DNA from: Parasponia andersonii
Lineage: Eukaryota; Streptophyta; Magnoliopsida; Rosales; Cannabaceae
Assembly: GCA_002914805.1 (NCBI GenBank)
Contig: JXTB01000033.1
Coordinates: 303,953 to 367,952, forward strand
DNA: 64,000 nucleotides
Reading direction: 5' to 3'
The translations under genes and the position numbers were made by a program. The notes below the pieces were generated by a model, which saw only the letters and a program-made list of their open reading frames with translations, ran no database searches and was not told where the DNA came from. Numbering within the stretch: position 1 is the stretch's first letter; every line of letters starts with the position of its first letter. This document shows, piece after piece, positions 45,195 through 57,368 of the stretch.

Positions 45195-46204
45195 GCACTT
45201 GCGAACAAGGTTCTAAGACAAGGATATTTTTAGGCAACTATGAAGAAGGATACAATGGAGTTTGCTAAGAAGTGTGACAAATGTCAACGATTTGCAATTA
45301 TTCCTAGAATCCCACCTATTCCTCTAAAACCAATGACTAGTCCATGGCCATTTGTAGTGTGGGGAATTAATATTATCGGAATGCTACCATTGGCGCGAGG
45401 TGGATTAAAATATGCGGTAGTCGCAGTCGATTATTTCACCAAGTGGACAGATTCTGAAGTCTTGAGTACCATTTCTGCAAAGAAGATGATAGATTTTGTT
45501 TACAAATCTATAATCTGCCGTTATGGTATACTGCATACCATAATTTTTGATAATGGGAAACAATTTGACTGTGATAAGTTCCGTAACTTTTGCGACAACT
45601 TAGGCATTAAGAAGAATTTCTCTACTGTTGTTCATCTACAAGCCAATGGACAGGGCGAGGCTATAAACAAGATACTTAAGCAGAACATTAAGACAAAGCT
45701 AGAAGAGCACAAAGGAGCTTGGTCAGAAGTACTCCCTGAAGTATTATGAGTTTATCGCACCACTCAACGAACCACTACTGGAGAGAGTCCATTCTCTTTA
45801 GCTTATGGATATGAAGCAATGGTACCAGTAGAAATTGGTGTGAGCTCTCTACGACGATCTACCTATGAGCAAGATCAGAATAGCGCGCTGATGAGGATTG
45901 AGCTCGATCTTTTAGAAGGAAGGCGTGAGCAGTCTCAGCTTCGGATCGCATCATATCAACAGCGCATAGCTCGATATTATAACTCTACAGTTAGAAGCCG
46001 AGGGTTTAAAGTTGGTGATCTTGTTCTTCGACAGGTTCTACCTAATAATAAAGAGCACAGTACTAGTGTATTTGGACCCTCTTGGGAAAGACCATTTGTT
46101 ATTGATGCCGTTATTTGACCTGGGATATATAAGTTAGCTCACACTGGTGGACAAAAGATTGAGCATGCTTGAAATACAGAACAACTTCGTCGTTATTATC
46201 AGTA
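45000..46204 (+). pseudogene. Integrase with altered catalytic and zinc-site residues
   Basis: The zinc site reads EIHKGICGNYSGG then KKCDKCQRFA: the second His is Tyr. In the core WGINIIGMLP, the first catalytic Asp is Asn; the second Asp (FDNGKQF) and the Glu (ANGQGEAINK) are kept. Stops fall after SGG (45194), in place of Trp before VYRTTQRT (about 45747), and near the end before PGIYKLAH. The last motif is EQLRRYYQ at 46204. Compare the first element, whose triad is intact. Confidence 0.9.
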
Positions 46205-46249
46205 AATCTTCATGTATTCATCATTCATCAATAAAGATATCTACTTATA

Positions 46250-46335
46250 TTCGTCATTCGTTGATCGTCATTTGTTGATCGTCATTTGTTGATCGTCATT
46301 CGTCATTCGTTATTCGTCATTCGTCATCATCAATA
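46250..46335. repeat. Short tandem repeats of TCATTCGTTGATCG type
   Basis: Units of 7 to 14 bases (CGTCATT, TGTTGATCGTCATT) repeat about eight times just after integrase. Confidence 0.85.
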
Positions 46336-46408
46336 GGGTGTCTCCTCATCGATCATTCGATTTGGTCCACCTTTTATAGTTTTATGGCAATTTTTGAACA
46401 CCATAAAT

Positions 46409-46424
46409 CTCGGGGGGCAGTGGG
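46409..46424 (+). other. Internal polypurine-like tract
   Basis: CTCGGGGGGCAGTGGG follows the pol 3' end. Tat elements commonly have a G-rich tract between pol and the extra ORF. Priming of plus-strand DNA there is inference. Confidence 0.5.
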
Positions 46425-47042
46425 ATCAGAATATTATCTCCTACTTGCTTCCTAAGGGACTATGCAAAGCGTCCATTTAGAGGGGTCGGAATTTTAGATC
46501 ACAAATTTCTAAAATTTCTTAAAGTCTTAGGATTTTCTCCTCGTTTCATGCCATAGCATGTCGTATTACGTAATTTTCCTCTTTGAATAACAAAGTAACT
46601 AAGCAAAATGTTCATTATTCGATGTGATATATTGCTATATTACATTTTGCCATGGGACTTTTGAAAAACAGCATCGAGTTCGCACCACTCATACTTGCTG
46701 TCTTCTTAAGTGACCTAACCTATCCTAACACTTAAAATCCATTTTAAGTGTTGGATTCGAATTACAATAGCATACCGATCAGTCCCTAATGATTGACTAC
46801 TTGGTTACATTATGTATCTTTATATTGTAATGTAATATTTTAATTGTTTTGCAGGAATAAATGTCTAATAAAGAAAGCATTCATTCGTTGATAAAGGCTC
46901 GCACTTGTATACAAGCAAAGTATTACAAAAAATTAAGGGATAAAGCCCGCATTGTTCTGAAATTAAAAAAGAAAAAAAGAAAAGGAAATTATGCAGATGT
47001 GCTTGCTCCACCGTCTCTAGTCTTAGAAGTCTCCACTTGCCT

Positions 47043-49130
47043 CTAACTCTGGACAAGCTCGACCACATCTTCACCAAGGATGGAAAAGTCGAAATCTGGA
47101 TGCTCGCAGAAGATATTATATATTATGGTCGACCAGGCGATGTCACTAGCTTTTTCTTCGAGCTCTTTGCCTTCGGTGGCCTTGAACTCTTCTATAGCCT
47201 TGTGAGCCGCTTCTGTCGTTGCCTTCTCTAGAATATCCGGATGCTCGGAGATTGTCTTCTCAAGTTCTTTAATTTTCTCCTCGAGCTTCTCCTTTTCGAG
47301 CTTTTCCTTGACCAGATCCTCGTGTAGTTGCCGATTCTCCAGTTCGAAGGATTTTTTCTCTTCCTTGTGAGCCTTCTCCGAGTCCTCGAATGCTTTAGTT
47401 ATTTCTTCGACTTTTTCAGCTTTTTCAATATATTCGAGGACCGGGTCATGCATCAGAACAGCAGCTACAGCGGTCTGAAAATATAACACATCAATACCAG
47501 AAAAGTGCGTTGAAGAGAGAAAATAGAAGATGCTTATATTCGCCAACATCCTCATCGTAGAATCAAAGGCAACCTTGGCTGATCGTCACTTCATCCTCTC
47601 CCAGCCATTTTTTGAGGTAAAACGGTCGATGAAGGCCGCGCTCATTCCAACTTATCTAGCAGTTGACGAAGGAGTGCGAAAAGCTCCTCGTCTTTATCAA
47701 CCTAGCTCGGTCCTTCATCAGAAGTGGTCGTCTCCTTGGGTGGCTCAGATTAGCTCGCAGTTAGTAGAGATTGAAGAGGAGGCGTGTTTGTTGGGATATC
47801 CTCGAAGGTGACTTTTCGTTTCTTTGAAGTGTCAACCTTCTCTTTCCCTTTCGTCGTTGGAGGTGTGTTTTCTGGTATCTTGGACTTTGCTATTGACCCC
47901 AGAGTGGAAGGCGGTGCTCGCAGTCTGCTGCCAATAACCATTTCTATACAAATATGCGAGTCAGCATGCGAGGTGACATAATACGATGAGAGGAAAAAGA
48001 AAAATAACTACCTTCTTGCTGATAAGAGATTGGTGGCGATGCAGCGTTAGAAGAGGATGCTTCTGAGACTATAGGAGTGGCAGGTGCTTTTCGTTTCCTG
48101 GGTTTTGAAGATGAGGCACCCTTTTCCTTCTGTTTCCTCGGCTTCTTCTTCGAGCTGGAAGGTTTGGTGGGACGATTAGTAGAATTTGGGAAGGCGGCTC
48201 CCTTTGGAAGCAGTCCACAAGTAACTAAGTTCTTGGTCATCCCAAGCTTCTTCCAATCAAACTCTTCGATCGGAAGGTTGTTTATTTTATATACCCTTGC
48301 GAGCTGCTCTCCGGAGAGACCTAGTCATTCCCTGTTATCAGCGATGACATACGAGTACGATCAGAATAATATATTTATATAGAAAAGGCGATAAGCTAAA
48401 AGTTACCTACCAGGGTTCTGAAAGAAGCCGTTATCCGCGTAGTCAAAGTGGAAAAATGGATTTTTCCATTTTCCTATGTTGTTGCGGACCCCGTAGATAG
48501 TTTTTATTACTTGGTTCAACCACTTGCTCGCATAAAAGAAGCCAAAGTCTGATAGGTTTGATTTCACTTGGTAAAACCAAGCAAACTTCTCAGGAGTGGG
48601 GGTCGCTAAGCCTATTTTATGGTATAGTATGTACAGACCTACCATGTATCTATAAGTGTTTAGAGTTAGTTGAAAATGGACGACTCCATAATAATCAACG
48701 ATTGATTTTATGTAAGGATGAAGTGGGAGGTGGATACCGCATCTAAGAACTATTTCCGAGAATGAGATAATTTCGTGAGGAAGTATGTGTGGTCGATTGA
48801 ACTCTGTGGGAAGGCATAGAGGGACGTCGATTTTATAGTTGCAAATGATTTTTCTGAGCTTGTTTGTTGAATAACTCGTCTTTACATTGGTACATGACCA
48901 ATCTCCCTCTATATATTGATAATCCGTTGCGAACGCAGGGGCATCTCTGATATGCCGAGGCTATTGGTCTTGAGGAAGGTTGCCTATACGAGGACCACTT
49001 TGCCTGACCCCGATTATTTCCACTTCAGATTCTGGCTCAAGGTAGTCTTTGAGGTTTATGGAGCTAACGCTGGTATTGGAAGATTCTCCTGAGAATGCAT
49101 TCCCTTTCCTTAAATCCTCACTCTAGACAT
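47043..49130 (-). pseudogene. Antisense extra ORF of the Tat element with transposase_28-like domain
   Basis: Several fragments on the minus strand read in one order. The N-terminal part (about 49110-48403) has an acidic stretch and then GIHLPLHPYIKSIVDYYGVV, LTLNTYRYMVGLYILYHKIG and FAWFYQVKSNLSDFGFFYAS, resembling the putative gypsy-type transposase family (PF04195). A TAG lies at about 48967. A basic Ser/Lys-rich section follows (SSKKKPRKQKEK, 48240-47944), then a second low-complexity section (47941-47750), then a coiled coil (47555-47043: EKLEKEKLEEKIKELEKT) ending FSILGEDVVELVQS. GT-AG pairs near 48410 and 48325 could mark an intron. The product's function is unknown. Confidence 0.7.
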
Positions 49131-50133
49131 CTAAAAAGAAATATGGATGGATTTAGTCCTATGTGAACATAAGGGATCTTAGCTATATGCGAATAGTTTT
49201 GGGTCTCATCCTAGGATTACATCAATAAGCTGCTCATCGCATTTTTTCTAATCGATCTACGGATTTATAAAAATTGTTCGAGCAGTTCTTTGATAATTCG
49301 TCACTATACTGACTATGGTTTTAAAAATAAAAAATAAGGTTTCATATCCTAAAATTCTTCTACGAGTTCGTCTGTCTGTGAGTCATCTAAAGAGTGTATT
49401 CTATAAATTAAAGGAGGAATTCTGAAAAATTTCCATTTTACAGTCCATCCGAATGTGGGATGGGTTTATGTTCAGAATATTTAGGCTCTATGGTTTGTTT
49501 CTATTTTCTGGAAATAGGATCTGTAAATAAGAGTTCTAGAAAAATCGAAAAATAAGAGAAAGAGAATATATACTAACCTTTCTTCGAAGACGGAGGGACT
49601 AAGATGACGTCTGAAGGATTGTGATGATAACTTCGTCGGAGAAGATGACAAAGCTGTGCGAGCTGAGAAACAAAACGATGCCGGAAGGATTACTTTGTGG
49701 ACGCTTCGGGTTTTAGGAGAGAGAAGCAGGAGGTGATAGGGTTTGAGTAATGAAGAAAAGGCGGAGTGATTTTCGATATATATGTTACTGACGTCGCCAA
49801 ATCACAGCCGTAGATCAAAATATTTAATTTTCAGATCCAGAGGCCGAAATTCACGCGGGAGTTAATTTTCCGAAATTAAATCAGTATCTTTTCAAAATTT
49901 GAAATAACTCGATTTAAGACAACAGCTGGCGTCATCGCTGTCATTGTGTATACTAAAAAAATGAAAAAGTCTCCTCGAGTTTTGCTGAGAAAAGGTGACA
50001 GGTGGTTTCATCTGGCAAGAGAAGATACTTGTGGTTCTAAAAAGATGTGATTTGAGAATTGACTACTCTTTGAAGATCTCGAGATAATATCATGACGTTT
50101 TGTCTTAAAGAACTATTAGGGCTGTAGGGCAAT

Positions 50134-50759
50134 TGTTGTGCGGTCTAAAAACTAGATGATGGTCAATGCCAAAAAGGGAAAGTTAACAACCAAGAGGATG
50201 TGATAGGTCGCATGAGTGAGTCAAGTACGACCTCTTCCGAGTAAGTCGAATGCGACCTTCCTCCGAATAAAGTGTGACCTTCTTTGAACAAGTTAGGTGC
50301 GACCAGAACGAAAAGAAAACTAAACCGAGCTTCGTCAAATGGGTAATCTACAAAGAAAGGGAAATAAAATATTCTCTTTCAAGATCGACCAGTCGTTTCA
50401 TTTAAGTTATTACTTAGTTATATTGTTACTCAATTGTATTTTCTGATTATGTACTTTCCCATTTGTACAATTGAAAAATATTGAATTACTTCACCTATAT
50501 AAGGGGAAGATCAATGTTGTTGGGAGGACTCTAGAGGGAAAAAAAACTAAACTTAAAGACTCACTTTCTGAATACACTCTGTACTCTCTTGTAATCTTCT
50601 AGAAAATAGTGAATAGCAGTAGACGTAGGCTCATCTTTTTTGAAGCTGAACTACTATAAAATTCTTGTCTCTTTTACATGCTTTGATTGATCAACCCTTT
50701 ACACACATAAGCGATCTTGTAATTTCTTAAATTCATTGTTGACAAAACCTCCGTCAACA
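50134..50759 (+). repeat. 3' LTR of the second Tat element
   Basis: Starts TGTTGTGCGGTC and ends CCTCCGTCAACA; TATATAA is at 50496-50502. Matches the 5' LTR over its full length with scattered substitutions and small indels. Confidence 0.93.
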
Positions 50760-50764
50760 CATAT

Positions 50765-51118
50765 TAACTTAGCTTTTGCATTTAGGACTCCAGCACATAG
50801 TGGGACTTTCAGTAATTTTTGGGGCCGGACACCCGGAAAGCACAACACCGTGCACCTTACCTTTAATAAGAAAGAAGAGGAAAGCATCTTTTTAAGAGTT
50901 AGAAATTTTCTTTTAAAAAAATAAAGAACGATTAACCCAATTGTGTTGAAAATACTCTTTACCTGAACATTTAAATTAATCCCATCTCCACAAGACAGAA
51001 TCTCACTTACCATTAAGCCACTGCAGCAGGTGACTTATACTATTCAATTATATGTGATACTATGCATTACGTGATAATGTATGAAAAAGTGATATTGCCT
51101 TAAAAAGGGAAAAAAACA
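50765..51118. other. Intergenic DNA right of the Tat insertion
   Basis: No gene or clear repeat is seen. Confidence 0.5.
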
Positions 51119-51307
51119 CACGCTATTTTCAAACCACCACCACCCCCCGCCCCAACACACACACACACACACACAAAGTGTCGTAAACTTGTAGAATCAC
51201 TTATTATTAAATCACGCTATTTTCAAACCCCCACCACCCCCCCACCAAAAACACACACACACACACACACAAAGTGTCGTAAACTTGTAGAATCACTTAT
51301 TATTAAA
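51119..51307. repeat. 94-base tandem duplication with C-rich and (CA)n core
   Basis: CACGCTATTTTCAAAC starts at 51119 and 51213. Each unit holds a C-rich run, an (AC)n run and GTGTCGTAAACTTGTAGAAT. The two are nearly identical, so the duplication is recent or converted. Confidence 0.92.
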
Positions 51308-52856
51308 TTCTATAAAAGTATCTCTCATAATTTTAAGAATCGTTATTTTGTAGATAATATGACTTGGATTATGTTCAAAAGGGAAAACCTAAAAAGTACA
51401 TCTATTCCTCTGGTCGATTATAAAGCTTTTTAAACGATGCATAAAATTGCCTCGTCGGTCCTTTGATGGGATTTTTTCACAACAAAATTGCATTAAATGA
51501 ACCTCATCTTTAATCAACCTCTGTATCGTACACGGCCTGTCCTGTCCTTGAAAAGAAAATAGAGAAAGGACGCCAAAGGCCCAAATGTGGGGAATTTGTA
51601 TTTGAGCTTTTCTGTTTCTACTAAAGGAATTCAATTGGTTTTGGAAGATAACTATTTATTAAGCTGACAATATTAATACACCAAAATGCCGTCAAGTATT
51701 ATGAATGGCACTATTATTCACATCAAATTAAGCTTCATTCAAGCCGAGAATTCAATTCTCATAAAATCATGAAATGGAGTCTTTTAAAGTATTGGATAAG
51801 AGAGTCAAGGGGAGACCAGATTTTCTATGTGCTTTATAGGCCTTTCTCTCTAACCACTTTTTTCTCAATTATCATAGGACACTTTTCCCTTTTTATTGAT
51901 ATTGGTTAAGAAGAGAACCCACTTATTAGAGACCCTGCATAATTAAGACCTAATTTGATTTTAGATCATCTTTTAATACGACGTCAAGCGACTTTATTAA
52001 CTTAATTGAACGGTACTTCCACAACTAGAATCCAATGGATTAGATTATTCATAGTATTCCAATCACTCTAGAACTAGAACTATAATACATCAATCTTTTT
52101 CAACATCATAAGTGGATGTCCGAGTATTACCTTAGGTTTTAAGGCTCTACTCAAGGAGGACATGTCCTTACGCATGTGCATATAAAGAATCCTAGACATG
52201 ACTGTTACTAGAAAGAAATGCTTTTCTCTGATTCAGAGAACAAACCCATGTTCATGTTATGATTATTGACTTTGTTTTGTATACAATTGTTTGGCATGAA
52301 AATGCTAGATACATTGTTCAATTATTCCATGTTTCCTTGCTGCAAAAATACATATATCAATACTAGATAAATTGATTCACGTGACCAATGTGCATCATAG
52401 AGAACTAGGATTCTGTTCAAAACTTTTTGGGAGAAAGAAAACAGTGCATTAATTTGAACAGATAGCCACTCTTGTAGTATCAAGTATATATAATTAGATA
52501 GCCTGCATTAATTTTCCTTGAAAATAATATCACAAAAAAATAGATCGGCAGAAAATGACAAATACAGTGGTTATTGCCAGCTAAAAAGAAATCCTATTGG
52601 AGTACCAAACATTATAATTCATCCATGAATTTAGAGCTTATGGTGGGCACTTATTTAAATTCTACAAAGTAGCCAACAACTTGTCCTAGTTCTCATGCAT
52701 AAGTGGAGAAATTCAATACAGGACCCATTCTTATCTAGACTCCACAAATTTTTGTTGTTTTTTGTATTAGAGAGTATATGGAAGGCAATTAATCGAAATA
52801 AATTGATTCACAAATGAATAAACAAATTGAAGATGGGTTTGTTTAAACTTTAAAAG
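51308..52856. other. AT-rich intergenic DNA
   Basis: Small open frames are present but none resembles a known protein. No repeat with clear ends is seen. Confidence 0.5.
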
Positions 52857-52864
52857 ACATGAAT

Positions 52865-53517
52865 TAGGGATGTACGTTGGCAATAAAACATACTATCATC
52901 ACGAGCTAGTAGTTTTTTGTGGAAAGGTCTTCTCCTTGAAAAGCGCCGGTGTGGGGTTTGAACCCCAACCCTCCTATCTCTTAAGTACTAACCTCTAACT
53001 TGTAACTATTACGATAATTATATTATAAAAAAATATACTATCAACCAATCTAATCCAATATACATTGGATTATGAATTTTCAAACTTAACCCTATTTAAT
53101 CCAATCCAATCCAATCTAGTCATGTGTTTAGATCTAATCCAATATGATCTAATTATAATTGGATTCGATCATCGATTTGCTATTTACTCTAAGTTCTCTC
53201 CTTCTATTAAAAAAATACAAAACTATTACAAAGTTAAATGAATAAGATGAAGAAAATACATGCAGCCTATCAAGGCGGTCAATTAGTTTAGGATTTTTAG
53301 GAGTGTGTGATTGTGTGGGAAAGGAGTGATTCAAATCTAGTTAGGCCAATTTATCTATAAATTTCATTATAATAACTAAAAAAAAAAAAGGTAATCTTTT
53401 TTTTTATTTTTAAAAAAGTTTATATCTAATCCAATTCAATTAAGATTTAGATATCCAATTTTTTGAATTAGAATGAATCTTGTTATTGAATCAAATTAGA
53501 TAATTTGTACATCCCTA
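52865..53517. mobile_element. hAT-type MITE, 653 bases, 11-base perfect terminal repeats
   Basis: The ends are TAGGGATGTAC and GTACATCCCTA, perfect inverted repeats. The flanks acatgaat (52857-52864) and acatgtat (53518-53525) form an 8-base target duplication with one mismatch. TAGGG-type ends and 8-base duplications are characteristic of hAT elements. Subterminal AATCCAATC motifs repeat on both sides (about 53041-53160 and 53420-53480). No transposase is present. Confidence 0.85.
52901..53035 (+). repeat. Possible tRNA-derived SINE inside the MITE
   Basis: GGTTTGAACCCC at 52955-52966 resembles a Pol III box B, and AGCTAGTAGTTTTTTGTGG at 52904 is a weak box A. An AT-rich tail follows near 53000-53035. 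It does not fold as a complete tRNA, so a SINE fragment is more likely than a tRNA gene; chance resemblance remains possible. Confidence 0.4.
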
Positions 53518-53525
53518 ACATGTAT

Positions 53526-54930
53526 TGTCATGCCCCACTCCTTGAGGATGTATTCCACAAAAATAAAGAATAATTGATCCAATAAACATCTATAAATCAT
53601 ATATAACTCAATAATTTCTTTAAATCTCTAAATAATCAAAATAAATATTGTAAACTAAAAGCTATAATCAATAGGTTTGTAGTAATTAACCTTTTGAGTC
53701 CTTACAATATCTCTATAAAATATTATAAACGTTTTCGACATCAAATTCTGAATGTCAAAGCATCACAAGTACTATTCAATAATTTTTCTTTGGCCAATCC
53801 ATTTACTAATAATCCTTAAAAATCTGGGAGGAAAAAATAAAATGGGTGAGCTAAAACCCAGTAAGTAAATAATAACCTAATTAGTTGGATCAAACATATA
53901 TAAACTAAAATTCTTAACAAATACTTTTAAGAATAGATTTGGTTTCAGAAATCAACACTTTAGAAAATAATCAAATCAAGTTGTTTGGCAAACAATTTAA
54001 CAATGACAAATAATGAATTTCCAAATCCACCTTTTTAAATTCCATTAAGTCAATAATAATTTTAATTACACTTCTCTTAAGTTTGGCGACTATGGCCACA
54101 TTTAACTATCGTGATTATGTCCGAATCTGCCATAAATAATCCTTGTAGTCGAGTCCGAATTTGCCACAGTTAACCTTTGTAGCTAGTTCTGAATCTATTA
54201 TATTTAACCCGTATAACTAGGTCAACATTCAATATATACTATCCATATATAACTCATGTGGAATGTGTTCACATTACATTGTTACTAAAGAGAGTTTTAA
54301 GACACTTATTTATAATAATGAATCATAAATAATTTCATTTTCATCTCATTATAATATTGTAGTCATTCCAAAATAATTTTTATATAACTATGTTCAATAA
54401 TAATTTTATATACTTGATCTATAATTTTGTACAAAGATAATTGTAGATAGAAACATAATATTTTTTTCATAAAAATAAAAATTATAATATTTTTCAAAAA
54501 AGTGACAATATTTTAATTAAATAGAGTTTGAAAAATATACTTTTATTCAAAATCATATTTTTAAAGAAAACATTTGACAAACATGAGTTTATTAGAAATA
54601 ATAAAACATTTAGCCTCTGAAGAAGAAAACTACTAAAAAGAATTAAAGATTATTTACCTCGTTCATTTTTTCTATTTATGTAAATTGATTAACATAACCT
54701 CTCAAATACGATGCTTACACAAACTATATATAAGTGTCAAATTAGTAATCACACACTAATTACACTAAAAATAATGATCATTTGCTGCCCATGTATCTTT
54801 TATGATCAAGCAACCTTATAATGTCAATTTCTCATAATTCACAACAATTCTAACCTATGTCTACAATTCACCAAACTTAGGAAACCAGTTATACAAGTGA
54901 TGTGGGTCTTAAAAGTGTCGAGAACATAGC
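53526..54930. other. AT-rich DNA, possible LTR remnants
   Basis: TGTCATGCCCCACTCC at about 53526 looks like an LTR start, but no matching end was found. No gene is seen. Confidence 0.35.
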
Positions 54931-55260
54931 TGTTGGGTCTATAAATAGGCCCCACATAACTGAGTAAGCTGCTACTATATTTTGTTTAAAGTGCCAAACT
55001 TTTAGATTTTTTCTGGATTGTAGTGCTCAATTCAATAGGATATAACTCTATGATTATAAGTCTATTTTTTATTATCTATATACTGTTGGAAAACTTGTTG
55101 GATGAGCTTTCTAATCATACTAAATATGACGCAATCAAACTATTACAACTTGCTGAAAACCCGATCGCAACCTCTGTAACGTTCTCTATCTTATCCAAAT
55201 TTAAAAATTCATAACTTTTAATCCACACAACAAATTCACATAATTTTAGTCTTGTTTGAA
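54931..55260 (+). repeat. Diverged repeat, inverted partner of 57965-58290
   Basis: GGGTCTATAAATAGGCCCCA and the following ACATAACTGAG-AAG match the reverse complement of 58234-58290. Further shared blocks include CATAACTTTTAATCCACA at about 55210. The TATA-like box suggests a retroelement promoter or LTR. Confidence 0.65.
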
Positions 55261-56560
55261 CAAGAAAGTTGATTTTTATCACTTTGATCGCTAGAATTTT
55301 ATACAATCTTAAGGGGAAAATTAAAAGCTTAACCTTAGACATGCAAATCAAATCCCCAAAATCTAGTTAATATATATAATTAAACTTAATAGAATAGAGA
55401 AATTTACTTTAAAAGTGAGTCTCAATAATTCCTAAAAATAATCATTTTCTTTTTTTTTTTTTCCTTCTTCTTCTTTATAGTACAAGAGTTGTTTCTCTCT
55501 GCCTCTTCTTCCTCTTTTTTTCTTTTTTTAACTACGTTTAGAAACTCAAAGTAAAATTGAAACTTAGAATTTCTTAAACGGACTAGATTTACTAAATTAA
55601 CCCTGAATATTCTATTTAAGCAAGGCTTTTAATCTCTTTCTTTTATCCCCTATTGTTTATATATCTTTCTGTCATCGAGATTTATGTAAATGCGCTTAAA
55701 TTTGGAAAGATCGAATTGTTTCTCCTCACAATCAATCGCTCCCTCCTCCTATTGCAACGGACCGTGGCACTAGTAAGCCTATTCTGCTTCATATTCTAGG
55801 GCGGCAGTGAACTTAAAATATTAATAAAGAAAAAATGGAAACAAAAAGAAGTAATGAACTTAAAAATTATTTTCGAGTGCACGATATTTTTCATTTTTCT
55901 TAACTTGGAAATATTTTTAATCTCTTGTAGTTTGAATTTTGTATTTTTTAAAAACTTATTTATGATCATCGTTTTTAAATTGTATTCCATAAAAAAGATC
56001 ATTCTCATTTTCAAGGAAAATACTAAAAATTTCCTCCGGACTTTAGCTAAATACCGGTTTCGTCTCTGGGTTTGCAAAATCAAGTTAAAAGTATCATTTG
56101 TCAGATTTGGTTAAAATAAATGACACTAATATCTGTAGCTAAATATAGTCAAATAGTTAAATTATCTCGTTAATCTTAAAACCAAATAACTAAACACCTT
56201 TACTATTTAAAAAAAAAAATTAAAAAGAAAAAATCTCAAAAAAGACAAACAATTATTACTTTACATTTAAATTGTTTGGTTGTAAGTTTAATCAAGAATC
56301 TGACTATTTAACCAATGACACTTTAGTAATTTACTCTTAATGGCTGCACCTTTAACCTGACTAATTAGGCAAGGTATCTATATTGCATTCCTGAAAAACG
56401 TAGGAGGAAAATTATTATTTAGATAAAACTCATGGAGATTTTGTTGGTAACATAGTTTGGAAAACCATTGTACATAGCCATTTTGAAGTATGAAAATGCT
56501 TAAAATAGAGATTGGGTGAATAAAAAATTAAAACCCAAAATAAGAAGGTTTTAGAATTAG
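55261..56560. other. AT-rich intergenic DNA
   Basis: Pyrimidine-rich stretches at 55448-55530. No gene is supported. Confidence 0.45.
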
Positions 56561-57368
56561 ATTTGTAACATATTGGAATAATAAAATTTATTTCGGATCA
56601 TTATTTAGCCTCAAGAGAGCTAAAAACATTTTTAGTTATTATATTGTAATAGACACGTTTTTCAACTATATTAATGAGTTGTTGCTATTATGTTATAACA
56701 AATAAATATTCTTCAACCATATTAATAGGCTGTTAATTACTGTTATGTTGTAACAACCAAACATTTTTTAGCCATATTAATGGGATGTTAATGTCTTGGT
56801 TGTCCTATGAATACTATAAAAAGAAACCTTCTCCTTCAATTTTACATATACCAAAAACATTTCTTAGCTTATTTCCCTTTTCTATTTTTTCTCTATGGCA
56901 GTTAATAAATAGCTAGTTAGTAGTTAAAGAATTTGCGTTCTTTCTTTTTAGTGTGGTCGAGCTCTCTTGAGTTTTGGTGATAGAATTTAAGTATTGTTTA
57001 GTTCGTTATAAGTAGTAAGTTAGAACGATATTATTATTCGTGAACCGTTTTATCTTAGAAAATAGATGCTGTTGATATTTTTCTAAACACCTTAGTGAGG
57101 AAGTGTAACTGTTTTAAGGAAATTGTGTGCACACGACTTGATTTGGTTTCTTTAAACTCTTTTGTTATTTTGGTCATTACTATCATGATTATTATTATAG
57201 TAAATTAATTGTGATTTATTTTCTTACGTTATTTGATTTATTTTTATGATAATTGTTGTTATCCTATTAGTTAAATAATCGTGATTTATTACCTCGTATG
57301 TTATAGCTATAATGTTGTTGTATTTTTTATTTTTAGATTTATGATCACTTGCAACAATTATTCTAACA
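56561..57368 (+). mobile_element. Possible Ty1-copia LTR with primer-binding site
   Basis: Bases 56634-56800 hold three diverged units with CATATTAATG(G/A)G and GTTATGTTGTAACA motifs. A TATA-like box (ACTATAAAAAG, 56813-56823) follows. The segment ends TTCTAACA at 57368, next to GATTTGTGGTATC, reminiscent of the copia primer-binding site TGGTATC. The left end was not fixed and no copia coding sequence follows. Confidence 0.4.

Larger units (their letters stand above)
39841..50759 (+). mobile_element. Complete but dead Tat-lineage Ty3/gypsy element, 10.9 kb
   Basis: Two LTRs flank, in order, primer-binding site, gag, protease, RT, RNase H, second RNase H, integrase, an internal polypurine tract, and an antisense extra ORF. 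The flanking pentamers are catac (39836-39840) and catat (50760-50764), a target duplication with one mismatch. LTR copies differ at roughly one base in ten to twelve over the stretches compared, many differences being C/T or G/A, so the insertion is old. All coding parts carry stops or shifts, and integrase and protease key residues are altered. It is the same broad lineage as the element at 1-8141 but a different family, with unlike LTRs. Confidence 0.93.

Noticed and set aside
46861-47231. Plus-strand ORFs after the second integrase
   Set aside because: They overlap the antisense ORF, whose coiled-coil reading on the minus strand is more protein-like.
52920-52970. Possible tRNA gene
   Set aside because: Only the T-arm-like part is present; no acceptor stem or anticodon arm could be drawn.
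55796-56083. 95-codon minus-strand open frame
   Set aside because: Lys/Ile/Phe-rich composition is what AT-rich DNA gives by chance; no motif.
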